A DNA stretch of 16,863 bases, from assembly GCA_003283685.1 (NCBI GenBank), contig QBWD01000022.1, positions 1 through 16,863 of the forward strand. Direction: 5' to 3'. Source of the DNA: Prochlorococcus sp. AG-315-D17. Lineage in GTDB: Bacteria; Cyanobacteriota; Cyanobacteriia; PCC-6307; Cyanobiaceae. The stretch's first letter is position 1, and every line of letters starts with the position of its first letter. Positions 1 through 6,841 of this stretch are shown here, one piece after another. The notes beneath the pieces were generated by a model. That model was not told the origin of the DNA. It was given only the letters and a program-made list of their open reading frames with translations, and did not search any database. The position numbers and the translations under genes are program-made.

Positions 1-2
1 TC

Positions 3-698
3 TCAAGATTTTTTCAAACAATACAGAATTTTTGTGTTGTTGTTTTATCTAGTTTTTATTTAGATATTGCAAAAGATAGATTATATGTGAGCTCTGAATC
101 TGATTTCAGAAGAAGATCATGTCAGACTGTTTTATCTTTAATTATAGAGAGGATAGCTGGTCTAATAGCACCAGTTTTATGTCATATGGCAGAAGATATC
201 TGGCAAAATATACCATATAAATTAGAGGAAGAATCTGTATTTCAAAGAGGTTGGCCAACTACTCCTAAATCCTGGAAAGATAGTAGTCTAAATATTCATG
301 TTAGTCAGATTCGGAAACTTAGAACAGTTTTAAATCGTATGTTAGAGACTTGTAGAAGTAAGCAAGAGTTAGGATCTTCTTTAGAAGCAGCAGTTAGAAT
401 CGATATATCTGATGAAAAAATTCAAAAGGCAATTAACTGGTTAGCTATTAACTCTGACAATAATGTTGATGTGTTAAGAGATTGGTTTTTGATTTCAGAT
501 TTACAATTGGGCGGAGAACCATGGGCTGAGGTTTTGTTAAGTGAGGATAATGATATTGGCACAATAGATATTACTAAAGCTAGAGGAATTAAATGTGAAA
601 GATGTTGGCATTTTGTCAATCAAGTAAGTAAGAATAATAATTATCCAAATATTTGCTGTAGATGTGAGAAGACTGTGTTAGCTATTCAAAATGATTAA
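3..698 (+). CDS. ileS: Isoleucyl-tRNA synthetase, C-terminal part (5' end outside window)
   Basis: Charges tRNA-Ile with isoleucine in the cytoplasm. Only the last 231 or so codons are here. The frame is open from the window edge (codon start at base 3) and reads through base 87 without a break, so the GTG at 87 is internal and not a start. The visible part begins with FFQTIQNFCVVVLSSFYLDI, typical of the anticodon-binding helical domain of class I synthetases, followed by RRSCQTVL and the conserved AEDIWQNIP region. Near the end are the paired CxxC motifs of the C-terminal zinc finger: KCERCWHF (about bases 591-614) and ICCRC about 16 residues later. Bacterial IleS proteins carry this finger for tRNA handling. 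Gene end and zinc finger are intact. It converges on the membrane-protein gene downstream with only 33 bases between stops. Identification is from motifs and is secure. Confidence 0.95.
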   Translation, partial: SRFFQTIQNFCVVVLSSFYLDIAKDRLYVSSESDFRRRSCQTVLSLIIERIAGLIAPVLCHMAEDIWQNIPYKLEEESVFQRGWPTTPKSWKDSSLNIHVSQIRKLRTVLNRMLETCRSKQELGSSLEAAVRIDISDEKIQKAINWLAINSDNNVDVLRDWFLISDLQLGGEPWAEVLLSEDNDIGTIDITKARGIKCERCWHFVNQVSKNNNYPNICCRCEKTVLAIQND

Positions 699-731
699 TG
701 TAATATATTAAAAGATATATCTAAAAAGATA

Positions 732-1343
732 TTAGAATTTTCCTGCAATTCGACCATTCTTTGGTAATTGTAATATGAGCCATTGAAGTAAACCTAACAC
801 ATAAAATATCAAGGCTATATATCCTAAAAAACTTGCAGTTCCTGCTGTCCAATTGCCACCTAATATGAATTTTATAATTGATCTAATGCTTATATGTGAA
901 TTCAATGGAAGCTCTGTCCAAATATTGCAGTAGCTAATGTTACTGGAAGTTAAACATTTTAAGCTAATTATATTTAGAACTACGTGTAATACTCCCCATA
1001 AGGAAAGAGACCATCTCCAGATTTTTGTAGTTAGTGAAATAGAATTATAAAAGGGCATTTCTGCAATCTCTTCATTTATATCTATCCAAAACCATATGGA
1101 ACAAATCATAAGTATTGGTGCGACAAATGAAATTAAATAGCCAATTTGCCTCTCACTACTCAGAAATAAAATACTTATCCCATATAGGCTAGAAATTTTC
1201 CAATAAATTGATAGAAGTCTTTCTATAGGAGGTTCTTTTGCTATTTTTGACCAAATCAAGAGGAATAATGGAACTCCAAATGCGAACGTTGCTGCGAGCC
1301 GATACGAGAGCCAAACCAGAATCTGGAATTGAAGTTCAGTCAA
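732..1343 (-). CDS. Five-helix integral membrane protein of unknown function (DUF3177-like)
   Basis: A 203-residue protein of unknown function. Hydrophobicity by eye gives about five membrane segments, at residues 10-32, 44-62, 68-87, 108-128 and 167-193, so it should sit in the inner or thylakoid membrane. The opening (TELQFQILVWLSYRLAATFA) and length resemble a cyanobacterial family I recall as DUF3177, but that assignment is from memory and unproven. The start is a TTG (1341-1343). The frame upstream meets a stop about 40 bases earlier and offers no ATG or GTG, so TTG is the only reasonable start without losing the first helix. An AAAGAA stretch about 10 bases upstream could serve as a weak ribosome site. 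It converges with ileS and diverges from trmB. No catalytic motif is visible. Confidence 0.8.
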   Translation of the reverse strand: MTELQFQILVWLSYRLAATFAFGVPLFLLIWSKIAKEPPIERLLSIYWKISSLYGISILFLSSERQIGYLISFVAPILMICSIWFWIDINEEIAEMPFYNSISLTTKIWRWSLSLWGVLHVVLNIISLKCLTSSNISYCNIWTELPLNSHISIRSIIKFILGGNWTAGTASFLGYIALIFYVLGLLQWLILQLPKNGRIAGKF

Positions 1344-1633
1344 TGAAAAATACCATTCTTTATTATTATCTACCCTTACCTATCTTTTTTTAACCTTATG
1401 ATGATCTATTAAAAATTTTCTCTATACTTAATAGTCGTGCAAATGCTTATCCTTCCGTTTTTCAATGTTTTTAAATTCATATTCTCTATAAATGATAGCT
1501 TTAGGCGATTTATAGTGAAAAGAATTATTTTTCCGATCTATAAGGATTTTGTTGAGTTTTTATTCTCAAAGCATTGAGTATACTTTTTTTAGAGTTTTAA
1601 TTAGTATTAGATATATAAAGTTTTTCTGTAGTA
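1344..1633. promoter_or_regulatory. Divergent intergenic region between the membrane protein and trmB
   Basis: 290 AT-rich bases between two divergent starts, so it must hold promoters in both directions. Several TATA-like boxes are present (for example around 1428-1434, 1482-1490 and 1607-1618), but none stands out with a matched -35. No ORF of note and no clear hairpin or terminator was seen. Confidence 0.4.
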
Positions 1634-2299
1634 GTGAGACAGAGACAACATGTAAATCCTCTCAGTCAATTTTTCCAGGTACCTTTTTCTTTGCCAGACA
1701 AAGCTACTATTTTTGAGCAGCCTCAATACCCAATTCATTTAGATATTGGTTCCGCAAGAGGAAAATTTTTAATTGAGTTAGCCTCAAAATATCCTATGTG
1801 GAATTTCTTAGGTCTTGAGATAAGAGAGCCTTTAGTTATTTCTTCTGAGAAAATAAGGAATCAACTAGGATTGACTAATTTAAGGTTTTTATTTTGTAAT
1901 GTGAATGTTAGTTTGGAAAAATGGCTTTTGTATTTAGATAAAGATCAATTACAAGGAGTATCAATTCAATTTCCGGATCCTTGGTTTAAAAGAAAACATT
2001 ATAAAAGAAGAGTTTTACAGCCATATCTTCTTAATTCTTTGGCAAGTTCTTTACGAGAAGGAGGTGAGATTTTTATTCAGAGTGATATTTTAGAGGTTAT
2101 GGAATCTATGATTGAGGTTATTGATAGTAGTTGTTATTTTGATAGGAAATTATTCAATGGGCTTAAATGGCTAGATAAGAATCCTTATGAAATTTATACT
2201 GAGAGAGAGATTTATGCTTTAGAGAGAGATTTATCAATATATAGGGCAATGTATTGTAGAAACAGTAATTTATTTATTAACATTTCTAAAAATACTTGA
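1634..2299 (+). CDS. trmB: tRNA (guanine-N7-)-methyltransferase TrmB
   Basis: Transfers a methyl group from S-adenosylmethionine to N7 of G46 in tRNAs. The 221-residue protein has the family hallmarks in order: the SAM-binding loop LDIGSARGKFLIELA (residues 36-50), GLEIREPLV after the second strand, and the signature FPDPWFKRKHYKRR (113-126). A C-terminal block with TEREIYALERDLSIYR (about 189-204) follows, matching the family's usual tail and length. The start is a GTG. It is chosen because it gives the common cyanobacterial opening MRQ..HVNPLS. Gene transcription runs away from the membrane protein upstream and toward txlA, which begins 81 bases later. No strong Shine-Dalgarno is seen. Confidence 0.93.
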   Translation: MRQRQHVNPLSQFFQVPFSLPDKATIFEQPQYPIHLDIGSARGKFLIELASKYPMWNFLGLEIREPLVISSEKIRNQLGLTNLRFLFCNVNVSLEKWLLYLDKDQLQGVSIQFPDPWFKRKHYKRRVLQPYLLNSLASSLREGGEIFIQSDILEVMESMIEVIDSSCYFDRKLFNGLKWLDKNPYEIYTEREIYALERDLSIYRAMYCRNSNLFINISKNT

Positions 2300-2380
2300 T
2301 AAAGTGTGTATGAATTATTAGTAATTAGATTTGAGTTCTCTATATAATAATTCTTATAGGTTTTTATTTTACTTCTCCTT

Positions 2381-2957
2381 ATGAGTTCTGAGTCTAATGA
2401 AGAGAAAGAGCTGAATTCTTCTCAAAGACTTTTTTTAGTTTTATTAAGTATTTGTCTTGTTGTTTCTTTGTTTTTTTTTAAGAATGGATTCAAGTCAAAT
2501 TTAACACTTGATCAATTAGCAAGAAACTCTCCTTTGCCAGAAGAAGCATTATTAAATGGTCGACCTACAATAATTGAGTTTTATGCAGATTGGTGTGAAG
2601 CCTGCAAGGAAATGGCGCCTTCAATGATTAATGTAAAAAAAAAGAAATGAAAATAAATTAGATGTTGTATTACTCGATGTCGATAACCCTCAATGGCTTG
2701 ACCTGATTGATAAATATGATGTTAAAGGAATACCTCAATTGAACTTCTTTGATAGGAATGGGGATCTTAGAGGTTTTTCCTTGGGTGCTAAAAATGAGAT
2801 GGAACTAAATGATATTTTCAATGCTTTAATTAATAATACAGAGTTACCTTATTTCTCTAGAATATCAATTTCTGACGACTTGAATATAAGGTCCTATTCG
2901 GAAGACTCAATCAAGAAAAATAATCCAAAATCTTCAGGGCCAAGAAGTCATAATTAG
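2381..2957 (+). CDS. txlA: Membrane-anchored thioredoxin-like protein TxlA, reading frame broken at an A9 run
   Basis: Thioredoxin-fold protein expected to face the lumen/periplasm and to be involved in thiol-disulfide chemistry of the photosynthetic membrane, going by cyanobacterial TxlA proteins. The first frame (2381-2650, 89 residues) has a membrane anchor at residues 16-34 and the active-site motif ADWCEACKEMAPS (Cys72, Cys75), then ends in a lysine run and TGA. The rest of the fold, LDVVLLDVDNPQW through the cis-proline motif VKGIPQLNFFD, continues without a stop in the +1 frame to 2957. The switch falls at nine consecutive A (2635-2643). With eight A the two halves join into one ORF of 191 residues, a normal family length. 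So the gene is a real mutation, a sequencing/assembly error, or is corrected by polymerase slippage. The active-site half alone lacks most of the fold. Confidence 0.85.
2635..2643 (+). other. A9 homopolymer at the txlA frame break
   Basis: Nine uninterrupted A residues between the active-site half and the C-terminal half of txlA. Loss of one A (or gain of two) restores a single open frame. Runs of this length are known sites for RNA polymerase slippage in AT-rich bacterial genomes and also for sequencing indels; the sequence itself cannot tell these apart. Confidence 0.85.
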
Positions 2958-2961
2958 ATTG

Positions 2962-3594
2962 TTACCACTCTAGTGCTGATGATACAACTGGATAGTGTTT
3001 AGAGAAAATACTTTTACATTCTTGTGCAATATTCATATGCTCTTTTTGTGTTCCATGTCCTGTTCTAAGAGTTATATAGTGAATCCAAGAACGACAAGAT
3101 CCTGTCATATAGATTCTAGTTGGTGTAGCTAGGGGGAGTACAAATCTTGCACATTCTTTTGCAATACCAGCCTCAAGCATTTCTTCATATAGTTTTTTAT
3201 TTAGAAGAAACTGGCTTTTGATTTTTTGTTCAAAACCGTTGATAATTTCACTAGACAAATCTGAAATCGAATTTTGTCTATTTTTATCATCTTGTCTTCT
3301 CAATTCTGGTATTGGAATCTCTCCTAATTGTGTACTGTCTGCGTAACGTTGTGAAAATTCTTGAAATGTGAAGGATCGATGTCTAAGTATTTGCGCCGCA
3401 ATTCCCCTATTTGTTTCAATTTGCAATGTCATATAAGCTTGTTCAAAAACACTCCAGTGTTCATTCTTGATGCAATATCTAAGTAACTTTTTAAAGTCAT
3501 CATTATCTTGATTTTTCGGATTACTAACTCTGGCAATATATGCCATGTTTTTCTCAGCATCAGGAGTGGATGTTATAAATTCAACAATACTCAT
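2962..3594 (-). CDS. thyX: Flavin-dependent thymidylate synthase ThyX
   Basis: Makes dTMP from dUMP using methylene-tetrahydrofolate, FAD and NADPH. The 210-residue protein carries the diagnostic ThyX motif RHRx7S as RHRSFTFQEFS (residues 71-81), followed by QRYA. The N-terminus MSIVEFITSTPDAEKNMAYIARVS and the C-terminal region FVLPLATPTRIYMTG...RSWIHYITLR are also typical. Start is the ATG at 3592-3594, two bases after the dcd stop, so thyX is almost surely translated from the same message as dcd. The pairing is functional: Dcd generates dUTP, which after hydrolysis is the ThyX substrate. No classical ThyA is seen in the window. Confidence 0.95.
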   Translation of the reverse strand: MSIVEFITSTPDAEKNMAYIARVSNPKNQDNDDFKKLLRYCIKNEHWSVFEQAYMTLQIETNRGIAAQILRHRSFTFQEFSQRYADSTQLGEIPIPELRRQDDKNRQNSISDLSSEIINGFEQKIKSQFLLNKKLYEEMLEAGIAKECARFVLPLATPTRIYMTGSCRSWIHYITLRTGHGTQKEHMNIAQECKSIFSKHYPVVSSALEW

Positions 3595-3596
3595 TT

Positions 3597-4190
3597 TTAA
3601 ACTTTAGCTAGAGTTACTTTTTCTGGCTGATGTTGATATTTTCCTTCTCGGTCACTGTAAGTTGTTTGACAGGGATCACCTTCGAAAAACAGTAATTGGC
3701 AGATTCCTTCATCAGCATAGATTCTACAATCTGCCCCAGAACTATTACTGAATTCAAGTGTAAGATGTCCCTCCCAGCTTGCTTCTGCGGGAGTTGTATT
3801 TACAATGATTCCTAATCTTGCATAGGTGCTTTTCCCAAGGCAAATAACTGTAATATTGGGTGGAACCTTCATTTTTTCTAAGGCAACTCCAAGACCATAA
3901 GAATGTGCGGGAAGAATGAAATACTTACCATCTTTATCTGTTTTTAATTCAGTTGATTCTAAATTCGCAGGGTTAAATTTTTTTGGATTCATCACAGTTC
4001 CAGGAACATGACGAAAGATTAGAAACTCATTTGAAGAAAGTCTTAAATCATATCCATAAGATGAGCAACCAAAGCTTAAAACAGGAGAGCTTTTTGATTC
4101 TGGTTCAAGATGTCTTATCAGTTTTTTCTGAAAAGGTACGAGCATTCCTAGTAAAGCCTGCTCTGAAATCCAACGATCGTTTTTTAACAT
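3597..4190 (-). CDS. dcd: dCTP deaminase
   Basis: Deaminates dCTP to dUTP, the first step toward dUMP for thymidylate synthesis. The 197-residue length is normal for the trimeric enzyme. The core motif GKSTYARLGIIVNTTP (residues 119-134) supplies the Ser121 and Arg125 equivalents of the active site, and HLTLEFSNS (142-150) supplies the catalytic glutamate, Glu146. The SYGYDLRL segment (44-51) near the N-terminus is also family-typical. The ATG at 4188-4190 directly abuts the cobO-like stop codon (4191-4193), and the dcd stop is two bases from the thyX start, so the three genes form one transcription unit. The products Dcd and ThyX act in consecutive stages of dTTP synthesis. Confidence 0.94.
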   Translation of the reverse strand: MLKNDRWISEQALLGMLVPFQKKLIRHLEPESKSSPVLSFGCSSYGYDLRLSSNEFLIFRHVPGTVMNPKKFNPANLESTELKTDKDGKYFILPAHSYGLGVALEKMKVPPNITVICLGKSTYARLGIIVNTTPAEASWEGHLTLEFSNSSGADCRIYADEGICQLLFFEGDPCQTTYSDREGKYQHQPEKVTLAKV

Positions 4191-4790
4191 TTAACTACAG
4201 CGTGATTCTGTGATTTGGTCAGCCATTTCACTAACTGGGATTGGGATTGATGGTCCTGTAAGAATGATATCTGTTGATGATGGACGACTATTGATTGTCG
4301 AGACCACGTCATTTTCTTCAATGAATCCAAGAGAGATTGCTAATCCTATTTCATCTAAAACAATCTTATCTATTTTATTTTTTTCTAAACGAGTTTTGCA
4401 AACTTCCCAGATTTCTTTTATGGCTTTTTGTTGGGATTTTCCCTGAAAGATTAAATCATTTGTAACTGAATTGTCTGGCAGGCAGCATCCAATTGATGGT
4501 CTTAGCCATTCCAGTCGTCCACATAGATGAGTTGCACCCTTAGGCCCTTGATTAACTCCTCCTTTTAAGAATTGGGCTATTAAAACTCTGCTGCCTAATC
4601 CTGCAGACCTTAAAGCCTCGCTTAGAACGACAGAAAAACTACCTCTATAAGAAGAGGTGTGAATATGAACTTGTCCTTGAGTTGTTACTAATTGAAGAGG
4701 AGTTCGAGAGGGGACAGGCCTAAGCGAAGCCCCTATCGATGGGATTGAACCCACCTGTTTATTACTCGTGCTATGACGACCTGCGTTCAT
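4191..4790 (-). CDS. cobO: CobO/BtuR-family corrinoid adenosyltransferase-like protein with degenerate P-loop
   Basis: Resembles the CobA/CobO/BtuR family, which attaches adenosyl to cob(I)alamin. Family features seen: the opening strand VHIHTSS, SRVLIAQFLKGG, and the Walker B-like strand KIVLDEIGLAISLGF. The family's P-loop, normally GNGKGKTT, reads SSYRGSFS here, with no GKT/GKS lysine. ATP binding in the standard manner is therefore doubtful, and the protein may be a family offshoot with altered activity. Start is ambiguous. A TTG at 4812-4814 would add MIIGFHIL; the ATG at 4788-4790 (MNAGRHSTSNKQ) is preferred, giving 199 residues. It is the first gene of the cobO-dcd-thyX unit and is divergent from ntcA. 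Family membership is fairly sure, the exact function is not. Confidence 0.75.
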   Translation of the reverse strand: MNAGRHSTSNKQVGSIPSIGASLRPVPSRTPLQLVTTQGQVHIHTSSYRGSFSVVLSEALRSAGLGSRVLIAQFLKGGVNQGPKGATHLCGRLEWLRPSIGCCLPDNSVTNDLIFQGKSQQKAIKEIWEVCKTRLEKNKIDKIVLDEIGLAISLGFIEENDVVSTINSRPSSTDIILTGPSIPIPVSEMADQITESRCS

Positions 4791-5108
4791 CAAAATATGA
4801 AAACCTATGATCAATCTAGCGCTATATCTCTCTTGATCAACCTACTTGACACTATCTGTGGTGTATGGGGTTGGTGTTCTGTTGTGTTGACTAATGATTG
4901 TTTATTCAGTCTTAAGCAGCATAGCTACATGATGTAAGAACAAATGGATTAATTTTTGACCTTTAAGCTTTTTATTGCGATAGAAATGATTTTGTAAAAT
5001 TATGTATAGTAAAATTGTTTTTCTATAGGACTTAGACTGTAAAAAGTCGCTATGGCTACATATCATTTCAGCTGTATTTATTAATGTCAATCGAATATTT
5101 ATTTCACT
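4791..5108. promoter_or_regulatory. Divergent intergenic region between cobO-like gene and ntcA
   Basis: A 318-base stretch with no convincing gene, holding the promoters of two divergent units. Toward ntcA there is a candidate NtcA-type site with a well spaced -10 box (annotated separately). A weaker GTA-N8-TAT element lies at 4994-5007. Close to the cobO-like start are two TGATCA palindromes (4808-4813, 4834-4839) and an intervening TAGCGCTA palindrome (4817-4824), which may be operator elements or chance. A 62-codon minus-strand ORF at 4902-5090 has no recognizable features and is treated as spurious. No cobalamin riboswitch core was recognized. Confidence 0.6.
5046..5087 (+). promoter_or_regulatory. 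Candidate NtcA-activated promoter of ntcA
   Basis: GTC-N8-TAC (5046-5059) followed after exactly 22 bases by TAATGT (5082-5087), which fits the TAN3T -10 box. Known NtcA-activated promoters have GTA-N8-TAC about 22-23 bases before such a -10 element in place of a -35 box. Here one base of the left half-site differs (GTC for GTA). Transcription would begin near 5094, leaving a leader of roughly 15 bases before the ntcA ATG, consistent with the absence of a clear Shine-Dalgarno. Inference of autoregulation is by pattern only. Confidence 0.5.
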
Positions 5109-5849
5109 ATGGTCACTTCATATCGTGGCTTTACTCGTTTCAGCCAGCCAAGAAATAAATCAAACCAAGCAACTATTAATGCTTCTTCTTCTGTGCAATT
5201 ACCTGACAAAACACTTTTAGATGTAATTAGAACACTTGATGGTGTTGCGACTGAGATAATAGATAGATCAAAAACAATTTTTTTCCCTGGAGATCCGGCT
5301 GAGAGGGTTTACCTAATTAGACGTGGCGCAGTCCGATTAAGTAGGGTCTATGAGACAGGAGAGGAGATTACTGTTGCTTTGTTAAGAGAAAACAGCCTTT
5401 TTGGTGTCCTTTCGTTATTAACGGGACACAGATCAGATCGTTTTTATCATTCTGTTGCTTTTACCAGAGTAGAACTTGTTTCTGCCCCAGCCACCTCTGT
5501 TCGAAATGCAATTGAGCAAGATGCTTCAGTTGGTTTGCTTTTGCTTCAAGGTTTATCAAGTCGCATACTTCAAACTGAAACAATGATTGAGACATTAACT
5601 CATAGGGACATGTCTTCTCGACTGGCGAGTTTTTTGCTTGTTTTATGTAGGGACTTTGGAGTGCCCTGCGAAAATGGAGTGACTATTGATTTGAAGCTCT
5701 CACATCAATCTATTGCCGAAGCTATTGGTTCAACGCGAGTCACTATTACTCGTTTACTTGGAGATTTGAAGAATTCATCATTGTTGGAAATCGAGAGAAA
5801 AAAAATAACTATCTTTGATCCAGTAGCTTTAGCTAAACGTTTCAATTAA
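5109..5849 (+). CDS. ntcA: Global nitrogen regulator NtcA (CRP/FNR family)
   Basis: Transcription factor that senses 2-oxoglutarate and activates nitrogen assimilation genes in cyanobacteria. The 246-residue protein has a CRP-like effector domain with [15 protein letters not shown] (56-70), [25 protein letters not shown] in the same fold, and [13 protein letters not shown] (96-108). A long dimerization helix follows at about 130-165, then a C-terminal helix-turn-helix [20 protein letters not shown] (197-216), whose second helix is the DNA-recognition element. The N-terminal extension of about 30 polar residues is longer than in many freshwater NtcA proteins. The ATG at 5109 is taken because no other start precedes the conserved core closely. 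Transcribed divergently from the cobO-like/dcd/thyX unit and upstream of the DUF3084 gene. Confidence 0.95.
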   Translation: MVTSYRGFTRFSQPRNKSNQATINASSSVQLPDKTLLDVIRTLDGVATEIIDRSKTIFFPGDPAERVYLIRRGAVRLSRVYETGEEITVALLRENSLFGVLSLLTGHRSDRFYHSVAFTRVELVSAPATSVRNAIEQDASVGLLLLQGLSSRILQTETMIETLTHRDMSSRLASFLLVLCRDFGVPCENGVTIDLKLSHQSIAEAIGSTRVTITRLLGDLKNSSLLEIERKKITIFDPVALAKRFN

Positions 5850-5878
5850 AGGGTCTATTCTATTATCGTTAAGGATGA

Positions 5879-6841
5879 TTGATTAATTCATCCCTTTATT
5901 TCGTTATCTCTGTGACTGGTTGGGTTCTGATTTTCTCTTTATTAGTCTTAGGGGGGATAGTCTCTACATTGGGAGATCGGCTTGGTACTAAAGTTGGCAA
6001 AGCACGTTTAAGTATATTTAAGTTAAGGCCAAAAAGTACTGCAGTATTGATAACTGTGTTTACTGGAAGTTTTATAAGTGCGATTTCATTTGCAATTATG
6101 GTTGCCTTCAATAGTCAGCTTCGCGTTGGACTATTTCAATTAGAGGGAATTCAAACAAGAATTACAGAGAGGGAAAAAGAGTTAAAAAAATTAGAAAAAA
6201 ATCTTTATGCTTTAAGAAGTGGAGATGTAGTAATAAGTAGTGGACAGTCTTTAGTGACTAGAACTATTCGTGTAGAAAATAATGAAGATATAAAAGAAGA
6301 AATTCAAAGATTATTGCAACAAGCTAATTTATTTGCTTTTAATTTGTCTAAAACTAGTCAGTCAAAGTATCGGAGATTATTACTAGTTCGTAAGGATCAT
6401 ATTGAACAGTTGGAAAACGTCATAGGTGATAATAGAACTTGGGTAGTTAGTATTAGATCAGCTGGGAATATACTTAGGGGCGAGAAATATGTTTATGCTT
6501 TCCCTGAAGCTACACTTAATAAAACTATTGCTAGAAAAGGTGAAGTAATAGCGAAAATGGATATAAAAACATTTGAGTTGGATTCAGAATCAATAACAAA
6601 TAAGATCAAAATCTTACTATCTTCCACATTAGCTGAGGTCAAGAGAAGAGGATCCCTAAGCTCGGAGTTGAAAATAAATGCTAATCAGATTAATGATTTA
6701 GGTAAAACTTTAATTAGAAAGGGAAAAGGTAACTTTGAAATCATTTCAAAGGCTATTAAAAATAGTTATAGTGCAGATAAGGTATCTATTTCCCTAGAAT
6801 TAAAGTCTTTAGAAAAAAGTCTAAGAAATAATAATCAATGA
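5879..6841 (+). CDS. DUF3084 membrane/coiled-coil protein, unknown function
   Basis: A 320-residue protein of a cyanobacterial family I recognize as DUF3084, with no known biochemical role. Two membrane segments lie near the N-terminus (about 7-32 and 55-78), separated by the conserved stretch STLGDRLGTKVGKARLSIFK with LRPKSTAV right after. A predicted coiled coil follows (about 88-115, TEREKELKKLEKNL) and then a large soluble region. Topology suggests a membrane anchor with a cytoplasmic or lumenal C-terminal domain. The start is uncertain. TTG at 5879 is used here, with an AAGG four bases before it; an in-frame GTG at 5912 would give MTGWVLIF, which looks like the usual family start. The stop overlaps the next gene's ATG (ATGA at 6838-6841), so the two are translationally coupled. 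It lies 29 bases after ntcA. Confidence 0.82.
   Translation: MINSSLYFVISVTGWVLIFSLLVLGGIVSTLGDRLGTKVGKARLSIFKLRPKSTAVLITVFTGSFISAISFAIMVAFNSQLRVGLFQLEGIQTRITEREKELKKLEKNLYALRSGDVVISSGQSLVTRTIRVENNEDIKEEIQRLLQQANLFAFNLSKTSQSKYRRLLLVRKDHIEQLENVIGDNRTWVVSIRSAGNILRGEKYVYAFPEATLNKTIARKGEVIAKMDIKTFELDSESITNKIKILLSSTLAEVKRRGSLSSELKINANQINDLGKTLIRKGKGNFEIISKAIKNSYSADKVSISLELKSLEKSLRNNNQ

Noticed and set aside
87..89. GTG as start of a separate gene at the left edge
   Set aside because: The same frame is open to the window edge and the upstream residues match IleS, so it is internal.
713..722. AGATATATCT palindrome between ileS and the convergent membrane-protein gene as a terminator
   Set aside because: Only ten bases, all A/T rich, no loop or GC stem; too weak for an intrinsic terminator.
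4994..5007. GTA-N8-TAT as a second NtcA site
   Set aside because: One mismatch and no TAN3T box at the right distance toward ntcA; kept only as a note in the intergenic entry.
4902..5090. 62-codon minus-strand ORF in the cobO-ntcA interval
   Set aside because: No ribosome site, no recognizable motif, basic AT-driven composition, and it lies over the likely ntcA promoter.
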